Source: Stenotrophomonas sp. SAM-B
GTDB lineage: Bacteria > Pseudomonadota > Gammaproteobacteria > Xanthomonadales > Xanthomonadaceae
Assembly (NCBI RefSeq): GCF_013387485.1
Contig: NZ_JABBXB010000007.1
Span: 62,001 to 126,000 of the forward strand
Length of the DNA: 64,000 nt
Direction of reading: 5' to 3'
Shown: piece after piece, positions 28,852 through 38,711 of the stretch
How positions within the stretch are numbered: position 1 is the first letter of the stretch
How the letters are laid out: each line of letters starts with the position of its first letter
Program-made: the position numbers and the translations under genes
Notes under the pieces: model-generated
Told to the model about the DNA's origin: nothing
The model's input: the letters and a program-made list of their open reading frames with translations, nothing else
Database searches by the model: none

Positions 28852-29802
28852 TCAGCCCCGCGAAACGCGGCCGACCGGGGTGTTGCCGCCATCACCGAGG
28901 AACTTGCGCGGATTGACCACCTGGCCGCGTTCCCAGACCTCGAAGTGCACGTGGGCACCGGTGGAACGGCCCGTGGAACCGGCCTTGGCCACTTCCTGGC
29001 CGGCCCGGACCAGGTCGCCCGGCTTCACCACCAGGCGCGAATTGTGCGCATAGCGGGTCACGTAGCCGTTGCCATGGTCCACATCGACCACGTTGCCGTA
29101 CCCGCCCTTCACGCCGGCGAAGCTGACCACGCCGTCGGCCACCGACATCACCGGGTCACCGACCTTGGCGTGGAAATCCATGCCCTTGTGGGTGGCCGCA
29201 CCGCGACCGAACGGATCGCTGCGGGTGCCGAAGTTGGAGGTGATGTAGGTATTGCGGATCGGCATGCGCGAGGGCACGGCGTTCTGTTCGAGCTGGTGGT
29301 CGAACATCAGCGATTCCATCACCGACAGCTGGCGGCCTGAAGCAGCGAAGCGCTGCTCCAGCACCTGTAAGTCGGCGTTGACCGCGCTGACCGGGATGTC
29401 CTGGGTCGGCCCGGGCTCGCCTTCACCGAGGCCGGGGGTCTCGTTGAAGTCGAATTCGCCGTCCTCCAGTTTGCCCATCTGGGTGAGTCGTTCGCCCAGG
29501 GCATTGAGACGGGTGGCCTGCGCCTGCAGCTCGCCCATCCGCGCAGCCAGCGCGTTGACCTGGGTCTGAGCGTCCTTCTGGGCCTGCGCCAGTTCGCGTT
29601 CCTGCTGTGCGACCTTGGCGTGGAGCCGGGAATCGTTGAACATGCTGCCACCGATACCGGCACCGAAGCCGATCAGGCAGCCCACCCCCAGCACACTGCC
29701 CAGCAGGGCACGGGGGGAATCTTCGAAGTAGAAACGCAAACGCGCCAGCGGCGTCTTGGCCTGTCCTTCACGCGTTTTGATTACGATCTTTTTGAATGCC
29801 AT
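28852..29802 (-). CDS. M23 (LytM-type) peptidoglycan peptidase, membrane-anchored
   Basis: A 316-residue protein: basic cytoplasmic N-terminus, one membrane helix (about 33-53, ALLGSVLGVGCLIGFGAGIG), a coiled coil (about 60-115) and a C-terminal M23 domain. NFGTRSDPFG, THKGMDF and HVHFEVWERG give the zinc-binding H-x3-D and H-x-H motifs, so it is probably an active endopeptidase or a regulator of amidases. Position between lpxC and secA is common in Xanthomonadaceae. Its ATG is only 12 bases from the divergent dciA start. Confidence 0.9.
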   Translation of the reverse strand: MAFKKIVIKTREGQAKTPLARLRFYFEDSPRALLGSVLGVGCLIGFGAGIGGSMFNDSRLHAKVAQQERELAQAQKDAQTQVNALAARMGELQAQATRLNALGERLTQMGKLEDGEFDFNETPGLGEGEPGPTQDIPVSAVNADLQVLEQRFAASGRQLSVMESLMFDHQLEQNAVPSRMPIRNTYITSNFGTRSDPFGRGAATHKGMDFHAKVGDPVMSVADGVVSFAGVKGGYGNVVDVDHGNGYVTRYAHNSRLVVKPGDLVRAGQEVAKAGSTGRSTGAHVHFEVWERGQVVNPRKFLGDGGNTPVGRVSRG

Positions 29803-29814
29803 CAGTGAGTTTTC

Positions 29815-30255
29815 ATGTCTGAGCCGAAATCCAGTGCCCGTTCCCCATCCACGCCGAAGCCGGCGCTGGATGCGGTCATGGCGGACAAAGCCGGTAACCC
29901 GCTGCGTCGTGCCCTGTGGCTCGACGCGCTGGACCGTCAATTGCGCCCCCATTTGCCGCCTGCACTGGCCACCCGTTGCCGGCTGGCGAATGTAAACGGC
30001 GAGCACCTCGTTCTTCTCGTCGAATCTCCCGTGTGGCACGCCAAGGTCCGGCTTGCCGAAGCACAGTTGATCGACGCGGCCCGGTCCATCGGGCTGAAGG
30101 TCACCAAGGTGACCGTCAAAACAGCATCTGCCCCTCCCCCACGCTCCCCAGCGATCGACAACAGGAATGGCCCCCACGCTGTTTCAGCCGCCACGCACAA
30201 AGGGCTACGCGACGCGTTGGCTTGTCTGCGCGATGTGGATTCCTCCAAATCGTGA
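29815..30255 (+). CDS. dciA: DciA-like DUF721 protein (replicative helicase loader)
   Basis: A 146-residue protein with a DUF721 domain. DciA brings the replicative helicase DnaB to the origin in bacteria lacking DnaC. The KH-like core is seen in LANVNGEHLVLLVESPVWHAKVRLAEAQLIDAAR (about residues 58-91), in pieces LVLLVESPVWHAKVR and LIDAARSIGLKVTKVTVK. The C-terminus is disordered, then helical (LRDALACLRD). A dciA gene between lpxC and secA is known in Pseudomonas, which supports the call. No ribosome site precedes the ATG. Confidence 0.75.
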   Translation: MSEPKSSARSPSTPKPALDAVMADKAGNPLRRALWLDALDRQLRPHLPPALATRCRLANVNGEHLVLLVESPVWHAKVRLAEAQLIDAARSIGLKVTKVTVKTASAPPPRSPAIDNRNGPHAVSAATHKGLRDALACLRDVDSSKS

Positions 30256-30353
30256 AGCCATCGGGGCATCCCGCCCCTTCCCGGCCGCGTCACGATCACG
30301 TGAACTTTGGCTGGGAGCCGGTCTGCACTGTAGCGGCCGAACCGCCGCCAGTC

Positions 30354-30520
30354 GTTAGTGTTTTATTAAATTAGCGTTAAATCTGGCAAGAACCTTGATG
30401 AGGTTCACAAATCTGTGCGCTGTGCACCCCTACGGTTCATTGACGTCAAGATCACGCCGGTTTCAGCCCGCCGTGACCGCTGGAAACAGAAACGGCGCCC
30501 TGGGCGCCGTCTTGTTTTTG
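30354..30520 (+). ncRNA. Possible small RNA or dciA 3' UTR
   Basis: The gap after dciA holds an unusually AT-rich stretch (30355-30420) with TTAGTG and TTAAAT separated by 16 bases, a plausible promoter, and a plus-strand terminator at 30492-30519. A transcript of about 130 bases would fit. It could equally be the dciA trailer. Confidence 0.3.
30492..30519 (+). terminator. Terminator between dciA and lpxC
   Basis: Stem ACGGCGCC/GGCGCCGT followed by CTTGTTTTT on the plus strand. The minus side has GTTTCTGTTTCC, so it may also serve lpxC. Confidence 0.8.
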
Positions 30521-30552
30521 TTTCAAATCAATGGGTTGCAGCGAAACCGCGC

Positions 30553-31464
30553 TCAGGCGTACGCCGGCAGGCCGTAGACCACCGGCGCCGCAGCAGCCGG
30601 AGACTCGTAGCTGACCCACTCCCAGGCGCTGGCATCGGCCAGCAGGGCACGCACCAGCTTGTTGTTGAGCGCATGGCCCGACTTGAAGCCTTCGTAGGCA
30701 CCCAGCACCTGGCCGCCGGCCAGGTACAGATCGCCGATCGCGTCGAGGATCTTGTGGCGCACGAACTCATCGGCGTAGCGCAGGCCGTCGTCGTTGAGCA
30801 CCCGGAACTCGTCGAGCACGATGGCGTTGTCCATCGAACCGCCCAGGCCCAGGTTGCGCTCGCGCATGTATTCCAGATCCCGCATGAAGCCGAAGGTCCG
30901 GGCGCGCGAGATTTCCTTGGTGTAGGCCAAGGTCGAGAACTCGATTTCCGCCCGCGACTGCTTGGCCGGGATCATCGGGTGGTTGAACTGGATGGTGAAA
31001 CCGAGCTTGTAGCCTTCGTACGGCTCGAAGCGGGCGACCTTGTCGCCATCGGTGACTTCCACCGTCTTGAGAATGCGCAGGAAACGTTTCGGCGCGTCCT
31101 GTTCGGCGATGCCCGCCGACTGCAGCAGGAAGACGAACGGGCCGGAGGAACCGTCCATGATCGGCAACTCGGCCGAGGACAGCTCCACGATGATGTTGTC
31201 CACACCCAGGCCGGCCAGGGCCGACATCAGGTGTTCGACGGTCTGGATCTTGGCCTCGTGATAGGTCAGGCCGGTGCACAGCGTGACTTCGGTGACCAGG
31301 TCCGCGCGTGCGGGCACTTCCACCACCGGGTCCAGATCGACGCGACGGAACACGATGCCATGGTTGACCGGGGCCGGGCGCAGGGTCATGTAGACCTTGT
31401 CACCGCTGTGAAGGCCAACGCCGGTGGCGCGGATCGTGTTCTTGAGGGTGCGTTGCGGAATCAT
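30553..31464 (-). CDS. lpxC: UDP-3-O-acyl-N-acetylglucosamine deacetylase
   Basis: A 303-residue zinc amidase that carries out the first committed step of lipid A synthesis. TVEHLMSAL (75-83) carries zinc ligand His78, and the later segment [16 protein letters not shown] carries the distal zinc/catalytic His region. The N-terminus [20 protein letters not shown] is standard. It follows ftsZ on the same strand after 216 bases, the usual order at the end of the dcw cluster. It is essential and kept in balance with phospholipid synthesis in other bacteria. Confidence 0.98.
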   Translation of the reverse strand: MIPQRTLKNTIRATGVGLHSGDKVYMTLRPAPVNHGIVFRRVDLDPVVEVPARADLVTEVTLCTGLTYHEAKIQTVEHLMSALAGLGVDNIIVELSSAELPIMDGSSGPFVFLLQSAGIAEQDAPKRFLRILKTVEVTDGDKVARFEPYEGYKLGFTIQFNHPMIPAKQSRAEIEFSTLAYTKEISRARTFGFMRDLEYMRERNLGLGGSMDNAIVLDEFRVLNDDGLRYADEFVRHKILDAIGDLYLAGGQVLGAYEGFKSGHALNNKLVRALLADASAWEWVSYESPAAAAPVVYGLPAYA

Positions 31465-31680
31465 CGGGGGGCAGGACCAGAAAGCGCGCGGTCAGCGCGG
31501 CTGTGACAAACAAGAATAACACGCACTACCGCTGTCCCTTCCGTGAACCGTGGTGCGTCGACAGCACTGCCCGGACGTGCGTGATGCACGACGGCGGTCA
31601 GACTGCCGGGCCGATCCTGGCCCGGCAGCATGGGACATGGAGGCGCTTACCGGGGAGGACAAGGCCCCGGCATGCGTGGC

Positions 31681-32913
31681 TCAGTCCGCCTGGCGGCGCA
31701 GGAACGCCGGGATGTCCAGGTAATCGTTGGGCAGTTCAGCAGCGGCCGGACCCGACGCACTCGGGGCGGTCGGCGCCACGGTGTCGGCGCTGGGACGACG
31801 CAGGCCCATGCCCATGCCCATCCCGCCCACGGCCTTGGAGACCGCATCGCCGCCGTTGTCGAACTCGCCGAACTCCGGCTGGCCGGTGGTGGCGTTGCGG
31901 ACCAGCTTGATCGGTGCGCGCTCGCCCGGACGCTGGGTCTTGGCGGTGACGGCACGGTTCAGGCCGGTGGCGACCACGGTCACGCGGACTTCGTCCTGCA
32001 TGTCCGGATCCAGCACGGTACCCACGACCACGGTGGCATCTTCGGAGGCGAAGCCGTCGATGGTGCGGCCGATCTCGTCGAACTCGGCCATCGTGAAGTC
32101 GGCGCCGGCGGTGATGTTGACCAGGATGCCGTTGGCACCGGCCAGGTTCACATCGTCCAACAGCGGGTTCTGGATGGCGGCTTCGGCCGCGGCCTGGGCG
32201 CGGTCATCGCCGCGTGCGGTGCCGGTGCCCATCATCGCCAGGCCCATTTCGGACATGACGGTGCGGACGTCGGCGAAGTCGACGTTGATCAGGCCCGGAC
32301 GCACGATCAGGTCGGCGATGCCCTGCACGGCGCCCTGGAGGACGTCGTTGGCGGCACGGAAGGCCTGGATCATGGTGGCGTTGCGGCCCAGCACGGTGAT
32401 CAGCTTTTCGTTCGGGATGGTGATCAGCGAATCGCAATGCTGGCTCAGCTCTTCGATGCCCTTCAGCGCGACCTGCATGCGGCGACGGCCTTCGAACGGG
32501 AACGGCTTGGTGACCACGGCGACGGTCAGGATGCCCATCTCCTTGGCCAGCTGCGCCACGACCGGGGCTGCGCCGGTACCGGTGCCGCCGCCCATGCCGG
32601 CGGTGATGAACACCATGTCCGCACCCTGCAGGGCGTCCATGATGCGCTCACGGTCTTCCAGCGCGGCCTGGCGGCCGACTTCCGGGTTCGCGCCTGCGCC
32701 CAGGCCCTTGGTGACGTTGGTACCCAGCTGCAGCTGCAGCTTGGCACCACAGTTCTTGATGGCCTGCGAGTCGGTGTTGGCAGTGATGAATTCCACGCCG
32801 TCCACACTGGTGCTGACCATGTGCGCCACGGCGTTGCCGCCGCCGCCGCCCACGCCGATCACCTTGATCACCGCATTGGGTGCCATCTTTTCAATCAGTT
32901 CGAAATGCGCCAT
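31681..32913 (-). CDS. ftsZ: Cell division GTPase FtsZ
   Basis: A 410-residue tubulin homologue that forms the Z ring. [11 protein letters not shown] (19-29) and the tubulin signature GGGTGTG (108-114) form the GTP site, and [12 protein letters not shown] the T7 loop that completes GTP hydrolysis in the next subunit. A variable linker leads to the C-terminal peptide [14 protein letters not shown], which binds FtsA and ZipA. The start at 32913 gives the normal N-terminus. Unlike the upstream junctions, it is separated from ftsA by 268 bases, which carry repeated sequences and probably a promoter. Confidence 0.98.
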   Translation of the reverse strand: MAHFELIEKMAPNAVIKVIGVGGGGGNAVAHMVSTSVDGVEFITANTDSQAIKNCGAKLQLQLGTNVTKGLGAGANPEVGRQAALEDRERIMDALQGADMVFITAGMGGGTGTGAAPVVAQLAKEMGILTVAVVTKPFPFEGRRRMQVALKGIEELSQHCDSLITIPNEKLITVLGRNATMIQAFRAANDVLQGAVQGIADLIVRPGLINVDFADVRTVMSEMGLAMMGTGTARGDDRAQAAAEAAIQNPLLDDVNLAGANGILVNITAGADFTMAEFDEIGRTIDGFASEDATVVVGTVLDPDMQDEVRVTVVATGLNRAVTAKTQRPGERAPIKLVRNATTGQPEFGEFDNGGDAVSKAVGGMGMGMGLRRPSADTVAPTAPSASGPAAAELPNDYLDIPAFLRRQAD

Positions 32914-32924
32914 GTCCGTGTCCT

Positions 32925-33177
32925 CGTGTTGCCGTTTACGCGGGACGGGGGCTTCGGAGAATCCTTCTCCTGTCCTCCCCACCCATCGTGCCGGCGAGTT
33001 GTAGTTGGTATGCCGGGCTGGATAGAGCCAACCGCGACGGTGGTGCCTGCTTCAATGGTCGGCCAGGTGGCCGGGTAACGCGCTTGCTGTGTACGTCGTG
33101 TTGCGGTCTTGGGTGGACGGTGTGGATTTTTCGGGAACTGCTTATCGCGTATTGCATGTGTACTGCGTGTTGCGACC
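32925..33177. promoter_or_regulatory. ftsA-ftsZ intergenic region with imperfect direct repeats
   Basis: Two 21-base copies at 33088-33108 and 33157-33177 match at 17 positions (TGTGTAC, then CGTGTTGCG). A shorter CGTGTTGC recurs at 32925-32932. No gene is seen in this gap; it is the likely place for an ftsZ promoter. Confidence 0.5.
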
Positions 33178-33181
33178 GCGA

Positions 33182-34417
33182 TCAGAATTCGCCGCGGAAC
33201 CAGGTTTTGAGTTTCTTGAACATGCTGCCGGCGCGGCCCGTGGGCAGCGACGGGCGACGCGGGTGTTCGATCTGGCTGCCCATCAGCAGCAGGCCGACGC
33301 CGGTGGCATGCACCGGGTTGCCGACCACTTCGCCCAGCCCGGTGACGTGCTGCGGGATGCCCACGCGCACCGGCATCTGCAGCATTTCCTCGGCCAGTTC
33401 GACCACGCCTTCCATCTTCGAGGCGCCACCGGTGAGCACCATGCCGGCGCGCACCAGTTCCTCGAAGCCGGAGCGGCGCAGTTCGGCCTGCACCATCTCG
33501 AAGATTTCCTCGTAACGGCCCTGCACCGCCTGGGCGAGTGCGTGGCGCGGCATCCGGCGCGGCGGACGATCGCCGACGCTGGGCACCTGGATGCTCTCCT
33601 CGGCGGTAGCCAGCTGGGCCAGGGCGCAGGCATAGCGCACCTTGATCTGCTCGGCTTCCGGGGTCGGCGTGCGCAGCATGTGCGCGATGTCGTTGGTGAC
33701 GTGGTCGCCGGCGATCGGCAACGACGCGGTGTGGCAGATCGCGCCCTGTACGAACACGGCCAGGTCGGTGGTGCCGGCGCCCATGTCGACCAGCACCACG
33801 CCGAGCTCGCGCTCGTCGGCGGTCAGCACGGCCACGCTGGAGGCCAGCGAGGACAGCACCAGGTCATCGACCTGCAGGCCGCAGCGCTGCACGCACTTGG
33901 AGATGTTGGCCGCGGCCGACTGTGCGCACACCACCAGGTGGGCGTGCACTTCCAGGCGGACGCCGGTCATGCCGACCGGGTTGCGGATGCCTTCCTGCGA
34001 ATCGTCCAGCACGTACTCGCGCGGGATCGCATGCAGGATCTTCTGGTCGGCCGGGATCGCCACGGCCTTGGCCGCGTCCAGCACGCGATCCAGGTCGCCC
34101 CAGGTCACTTCGCCGTCGCGGATCGGCACGATGCCGGGCGAGTTCTTGCATTGCACGTGGTTGCCGGAGATCGATGCGTACACCGAGCGGATCTCGCAGC
34201 CGGCCATCAGCTCGGCCTCTTCGACCGCACGCTGGATGGACTGCACGGTCGATTCGATATCGACCACCACGCCGCGCTTGAGACCGCGCGATTCGTGCGA
34301 GCCGATGCCGATGACCTCGATCGGATTGCCCGGCGAATACTCGCCGACCAGCGCCACCACCTTGGAGGTGCCGATATCCAGACCGACGATCAGTGATTTG
34401 TCACCCTTGCGATTCAT
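33182..34417 (-). CDS. ftsA: Cell division protein FtsA
   Basis: A 411-residue actin-fold ATPase that anchors FtsZ to the membrane and recruits later division proteins. LIVGLDIGTSKVVALVGE near residues 9-26 is phosphate loop 1, VVLVDMGAGTTDLAVF loop 2, and VLTGGASKMEGVVELAEEML the adenosine loop. The C-terminal amphipathic helix (KKLKTWFRGEF) is the membrane-targeting sequence. It overlaps ftsQ by four bases (ATGA). Confidence 0.97.
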   Translation of the reverse strand: MNRKGDKSLIVGLDIGTSKVVALVGEYSPGNPIEVIGIGSHESRGLKRGVVVDIESTVQSIQRAVEEAELMAGCEIRSVYASISGNHVQCKNSPGIVPIRDGEVTWGDLDRVLDAAKAVAIPADQKILHAIPREYVLDDSQEGIRNPVGMTGVRLEVHAHLVVCAQSAAANISKCVQRCGLQVDDLVLSSLASSVAVLTADERELGVVLVDMGAGTTDLAVFVQGAICHTASLPIAGDHVTNDIAHMLRTPTPEAEQIKVRYACALAQLATAEESIQVPSVGDRPPRRMPRHALAQAVQGRYEEIFEMVQAELRRSGFEELVRAGMVLTGGASKMEGVVELAEEMLQMPVRVGIPQHVTGLGEVVGNPVHATGVGLLLMGSQIEHPRRPSLPTGRAGSMFKKLKTWFRGEF

Positions 34418-35166
34418 GTCCTGTCCTGCGTCCTGTGCGCCACATTGGCCGGCGCGGCCGGTGCGGCCGGAGCCGGGGTACCCCAGCTCAGCGTGAAACC
34501 ATTGGTGTATCGGAGGTCGGCGCGCTCGATCGGCGCCGCCTGGTTGGCCAGCTGCGGCAGCACGCGCACGAAGCGCTGCAGGCGCGAACGGGCATCGTCG
34601 CGGCCGACGACCACTTCGGTGCCGTTGCTCAGCACCAGCGACCAGCTGCCGCGTGCGTCCATGGTGACCCGCTTGACGTCCACCCCGGCCGGCGCGAACA
34701 GCGCGCGCGCATCGTTGTAGAGCGACACCACTTCTTCGGTCTGGCTGTCCGGACCATCGAGGTCGGGCAGCTCCAGGTCCTGCAGCTTCTTCGGCGTGGC
34801 GAACAGCTTGCCCTGCTCGGAGAGCAGGCGGTCATTGCCCCAGCGCGCGAACGGCTTGTGCTCGACCAGGGTGATTTCCAGCACGTCGGGCCACTGCTTG
34901 CGGACCTGTGCGCTCTCGACCCACGGCAGGGTTTCGATCGCGTCCTGCGCATCCTGCAGCTTGACCGCGAAGAAACCGGACTTCGCATACGGCAGCACGA
35001 CCTGCTGCAGCTGCTCGGCCGGCACCCGCTTGAACTCACCGTGCACGCGCAGCTTGGCCAACGGCCACCGCTCGGCACCGACCCAGCCGTTGAGCACCGC
35101 CACCACGGGCAGTGCCACGACCGACAGGGCCAGCAACCAGACGAAGATGCGCAGCGCCGCGTTCAT
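34414..35166 (-). CDS. ftsQ: Cell division protein FtsQ
   Basis: A 250-residue bitopic membrane protein that joins the FtsB/FtsL subcomplex and links early and late division proteins. One membrane helix (about residues 5-25), then a POTRA domain ([19 protein letters not shown]) and a beta domain ([24 protein letters not shown], split across 84-107). The C-terminal tail is Ala/Pro-rich. It overlaps ddlB by ATGA. Confidence 0.95.
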   Translation of the reverse strand: MNAALRIFVWLLALSVVALPVVAVLNGWVGAERWPLAKLRVHGEFKRVPAEQLQQVVLPYAKSGFFAVKLQDAQDAIETLPWVESAQVRKQWPDVLEITLVEHKPFARWGNDRLLSEQGKLFATPKKLQDLELPDLDGPDSQTEEVVSLYNDARALFAPAGVDVKRVTMDARGSWSLVLSNGTEVVVGRDDARSRLQRFVRVLPQLANQAAPIERADLRYTNGFTLSWGTPAPAAPAAPANVAHRTQDRT

Positions 35167-36146
35167 GCGTGGCGGTGCTCCTGCGCTGCGTGACCCGGCA
35201 GGGTCTGCTCAAGCACGCGCCAGACCAGCTCTTCAAAGCCGATCCCGGCCTGGCTGGCCGACTTGGGCACCAGCGAATGGCTGGTCATGCCCGGTGCGGT
35301 GTTCACTTCCAGCAGGTAGAAGCGACCCGTGGCGCGGTCGCGCATCACGTCCACCCGGCCCCAGCCACGGCAGCCGGCGGCGCGGAACGCGGCCAGTGCG
35401 AGGCGGCGGATCTCGATTTCGTCTTCACCATCCAGGCCCGGGCACAGGTACTGGGTGTCCTCGGCGATGTACTTGGCGTTGTAGTCGTACCACTGGCCCT
35501 TGGGCACGATGCGGATCGACGGCAGCGCCTGGTCGCCCAGGATCGCCACGGTCAGCTCGTCGCCGACCACCATCTGCTCCATCAGCAGCTGGCCGTCGTA
35601 ACGCACCGCCAACGCGACCGCCTCATCCAGCCCGGCGTCTTCGGTGACCCGGCTGATGCCGACGCTGGACCCTTCGTTGGCCGGCTTCATCACGACCGGC
35701 AGGCCGAGTTCGGCGGCGGCGGCGTGGACATCGGCGGCCTCGTCCAGCGCGATGAAGCGCGGGGTCGGCAGCCCATGCGACAACCACACCTGCTTGGTGC
35801 GGATCTTGTCCATGCTCAGCGCCGAGCCGAGCACGTCCGAGCCGGTGTACGGCACGCCGAAGGCTTCCATCAAGCCCTGCACGATGCCGTCCTCGCCACC
35901 GCCGTTGTGGCCGTGGAGGATGTTGAACACGCGGTCGAAGCGCTTCTCGACCAGCGCGAGCGCCAGGGCCGGGATGCCGTCGACGGCGATCGCATCGACG
36001 CCGCGCGCGCGCAGCGCTTCGATCACGTTGCGGCCGGAATCCAGCGAGACGTTGCGCTCGCTGGAGGTACCGCCCAGCAGCACGGCGACGCGGCCGAACA
36101 GGGCCGGGTCGGTGATGCGCAGCGGCGGGAAGGTCAGCGCGTTCAT
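35163..36146 (-). CDS. ddlB: D-alanine--D-alanine ligase
   Basis: A 327-residue ATP-grasp ligase that makes the D-Ala-D-Ala dipeptide for peptidoglycan. [16 protein letters not shown] near 20-35 is the substrate-binding N-terminus, [14 protein letters not shown] the first D-Ala site, [13 protein letters not shown] the ATP-grasp loop, and [15 protein letters not shown] the Mg-binding Asn and catalytic loop. A position next to murC is standard for ddlB. ATGA overlaps join it to murC and ftsQ. Confidence 0.97.
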   Translation of the reverse strand: MNALTFPPLRITDPALFGRVAVLLGGTSSERNVSLDSGRNVIEALRARGVDAIAVDGIPALALALVEKRFDRVFNILHGHNGGGEDGIVQGLMEAFGVPYTGSDVLGSALSMDKIRTKQVWLSHGLPTPRFIALDEAADVHAAAAELGLPVVMKPANEGSSVGISRVTEDAGLDEAVALAVRYDGQLLMEQMVVGDELTVAILGDQALPSIRIVPKGQWYDYNAKYIAEDTQYLCPGLDGEDEIEIRRLALAAFRAAGCRGWGRVDVMRDRATGRFYLLEVNTAPGMTSHSLVPKSASQAGIGFEELVWRVLEQTLPGHAAQEHRHA

Positions 36147-37579
36147 GCCGCCGGGGTCTCCTGGAAGCCTTCGCCGGCGATCTGCTGGGCGATGTAGCCG
36201 ATGTCACCCGCCCCCATCATCAGCAGCAGGTCACCGTCCTGCAGGACGTCGGGCAGCACGTGCGCCAGTTCGGCGGCATTGCCGACCACGACCGGCTCGC
36301 TGCGGCCGCGCGCGCGGATGGCGCGGGCCAGCGAACGCGAATCGGCGCCCGGGATCGGCGCTTCGCCGGCCGGGTAGACCTCGCTCAGCACCAGCGCGTC
36401 CACTTCGGACAGCACCGCGGCGAAGGCATCGAACTGATCGCGGGTACGGCTGTAACGGTGCGGCTGGAACGCCACGACCAGGCGCTGGCTCGGCCAGCCT
36501 CCACGGGCGGCGGCGAACACGGCGGCCAGCTCACGCGGATGGTGGCCGTAGTCGTCGATCACGCGGACCTTGGCGCCGGTGTGCGTGGTGACGATGCCCA
36601 GGTCATTGAAGCGACGGCCGATGCCGGCGAAGCTCTCCAGCGCACGCGCGATCGCTTCCGGCGCCACGCCGAGCTGCCAGCCCACGGCTGCGGCGGCCAG
36701 GGCATTGAGCACGTTGTGCGCGCCCGGCAGGGCCAGCGTCACCGGGTGGCTGCTGCCTTCCGGCAGGCGCAGGGTGAAATGCATGCGTGGGCCGTCCTGG
36801 ACCACGTCTTCGGCACGCACATCGGCGTTGCTGCTCATGCCATAGCTCATGACATGGCGCGGCGTCTGCGCGGCCAATGCGGCCACTTCCGGATCGTCGA
36901 TGCACAGCACCGCCAGCCCGTAGAACGGCAGGCGCTGCAGGAATTCGGCGAACGCAGCCTGGACCCGGGCGAAATCGTTGCCGTAGTTTTCCAGGTGGTC
37001 CGAATCGATGTTGGTGATCACCGACACCAGCGGGTTCAGGCGCAGGAAGCTGCCATCGCTTTCGTCGGCTTCAGCCACCAGCCACTGGCCACCGCCGAGC
37101 TTGGCGTTGGCACCCGCGGCGAGCAGCTGGCCGCCGATCACGAAGGTCGGGTCCAGCCCGCCTTCGCTCAACACCGCGGCGGTGAGGCTGGTGGTGGTGG
37201 TCTTGCCATGCGTACCGGCCACCGCGATGCCGCGGCGGAAGCGCATCAGTTCGGCCAGCATCGCCGCGCGCGGCATGATCGGAATGCGCTGGCTGCGCGC
37301 TTCCATCAGTTCCGGATTGTCATCGCGGATCGCGCTGGAGACGACCACGCAGTCGGTGCCGAGCACGTTGGCCGCGGAGTGGCCGCGCATCACGCGCGCG
37401 CCCAGGCCGGCCAGGCGGCGGGTCGCGGCGTTGTCGGCGTTGTCCGAGCCGGACACTTCATAGCCCAGCGTCAGCATCACTTCGGCGATGCCGCTCATGC
37501 CGGTGCCGCCGATGCCGACGAAGTGCACGCGCGGGAACGCGCGTACCAGGTCGTTGGTGTCGTGGAGGCGGCGGATCAT
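36143..37579 (-). CDS. murC: UDP-N-acetylmuramate--L-alanine ligase
   Basis: A 478-residue cytoplasmic ligase that adds L-Ala to UDP-MurNAc. [18 protein letters not shown] (18-35) binds [12 protein letters not shown] (122-130) is the ATP P-loop, and [10 protein letters not shown] and DDYGHHPRE complete the active site. The frame stays open upstream, but the ATG at 37579 gives the family N-terminus and has GAGG 6 bases upstream. Its ATG overlaps the stop of a 14-codon ORF that begins inside the murG stop. Confidence 0.97.
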   Translation of the reverse strand: MIRRLHDTNDLVRAFPRVHFVGIGGTGMSGIAEVMLTLGYEVSGSDNADNAATRRLAGLGARVMRGHSAANVLGTDCVVVSSAIRDDNPELMEARSQRIPIMPRAAMLAELMRFRRGIAVAGTHGKTTTTSLTAAVLSEGGLDPTFVIGGQLLAAGANAKLGGGQWLVAEADESDGSFLRLNPLVSVITNIDSDHLENYGNDFARVQAAFAEFLQRLPFYGLAVLCIDDPEVAALAAQTPRHVMSYGMSSNADVRAEDVVQDGPRMHFTLRLPEGSSHPVTLALPGAHNVLNALAAAAVGWQLGVAPEAIARALESFAGIGRRFNDLGIVTTHTGAKVRVIDDYGHHPRELAAVFAAARGGWPSQRLVVAFQPHRYSRTRDQFDAFAAVLSEVDALVLSEVYPAGEAPIPGADSRSLARAIRARGRSEPVVVGNAAELAHVLPDVLQDGDLLLMMGAGDIGYIAQQIAGEGFQETPAA

Positions 37580-37620
37580 GCGCGGCCTCGCGCCAGGCTG
37601 GCGCGCGTAGCGGTGTTCAT
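37576..37620 (-). CDS. 14-codon ORF bridging murG and murC
   Basis: ATG at 37620 overlaps the murG stop (ATGA), and its TGA overlaps the murC start (ATGA at 37576-37579). It encodes [19 protein letters not shown] lies 6 bases before its ATG, and GAGG 6 bases before the murC ATG. Nothing suggests a protein function; it probably passes ribosomes from murG to murC. It is too short to be called on coding statistics. Confidence 0.5.
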   Translation of the reverse strand: MNTATRASLARGRA

Positions 37621-38711
37621 TTGGATTCCTCGAGAATGATGTCGGCGATGCGCTCAGCGGCATCGACCTTGGCCAGGGCACGCGCGGCGTTGGCCATCTG
37701 CATGCGTCTGGCGGAATTTTCGGACAATTCGCGCAACACGCCTTCCAGCTGTGTCGCCAGCGTTTCATCCTGCTTCAGCAACACGGCAGCGCCGCGCTCG
37801 ACCAGATACTCCGCATTGCGGGTCTGGTGATCGTCGACGGCCGCCGCGAACGGCACCAGCACGCTGCCCACGCCGACCGCGCACAGCTCGGCCAGGGTGG
37901 AGGCGCCGGAGCGGCACACGACCAGATCGGCCCAGGCGAATGCCTCGGCCATATCGGCAATGAACGGTTCCACGCTGGCCTGCACGCCGGCATCGGCGTA
38001 CGCCTGCAGCGCTTCGGCGTGCAGCTTTTCGCCGCTCTGGTGGCGTACCTGCACCGGCATGCCGGTGCCCAGCGCGGCCAGTGCCTTGGGTACCGCGTTG
38101 TTGAGCACGCGTGCCCCCTGGCTGCCACCCAGCACCAGCAGGCGCAACGGACCCTGCCGGTTGGCCAGGCGCAGCTCCGGCGGGGTGATCGCGGCGATCT
38201 CGGCGCGGACCGGATTGCCGACCGCCTCCTCCCGCTTCGCGAAGCTGCCCGGGAAGCCGGCCAACACGCGACGCGCGACGCGCGACAGCACGCGGTTGGT
38301 CAACCCCGGGGCGCGGTTCTGTTCGTGCACCAGCAGCGGCAGGCCGTGCAGGTGCGCGGCGATGCCGCCGGGGCCGGAGGCGTAACCACCGAACGCAATC
38401 ACGGCACGCGGCTGACGATCACGGATGAGGAAGCCGGCCGCGCGGACCGCGCGCAGCAGGCGGAACGGCGCGCCGAGCAGGGACAGCCTGCCCTTGCCGC
38501 GCAGGCCACCGATGGCCAGCGTATCGATGTGGATGCCCTGCTGCGGCACCAGGCGCGTTTCCATCGCGCCATCGGCACCGAGCCAGGTGACCGGCACGCC
38601 GCGTTCGCGCAGCACCTTGGCCACGGCCAGGCCGGGGAAGATGTGCCCACCGGTGCCGCCGGCCATGATCATGACCGGGCGCTGGGAGGGATCGAGGCGA
38701 GGCGTGCTCAT
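37617..38711 (-). CDS. murG: Lipid II-forming N-acetylglucosaminyltransferase
   Basis: A 364-residue GT28 enzyme that adds GlcNAc to lipid I on the cytoplasmic face, giving lipid [18 protein letters not shown] (16-31) is the first glycine loop, [11 protein letters not shown] the second, and [11 protein letters not shown] with [13 protein letters not shown] the UDP-GlcNAc-binding C-domain. Its ATG overlaps the ftsW stop by four bases. It ends in the ATGA that starts the bridging ORF. Confidence 0.97.
   Translation of the reverse strand: MSTPRLDPSQRPVMIMAGGTGGHIFPGLAVAKVLRERGVPVTWLGADGAMETRLVPQQGIHIDTLAIGGLRGKGRLSLLGAPFRLLRAVRAAGFLIRDRQPRAVIAFGGYASGPGGIAAHLHGLPLLVHEQNRAPGLTNRVLSRVARRVLAGFPGSFAKREEAVGNPVRAEIAAITPPELRLANRQGPLRLLVLGGSQGARVLNNAVPKALAALGTGMPVQVRHQSGEKLHAEALQAYADAGVQASVEPFIADMAEAFAWADLVVCRSGASTLAELCAVGVGSVLVPFAAAVDDHQTRNAEYLVERGAAVLLKQDETLATQLEGVLRELSENSARRMQMANAARALAKVDAAERIADIILEESK

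Noticed and set aside
36143..37768. murC starting upstream at 37663 or 37768
   Set aside because: These starts lie in murG. The ATG at 37579 has a good ribosome site and the family N-terminus.
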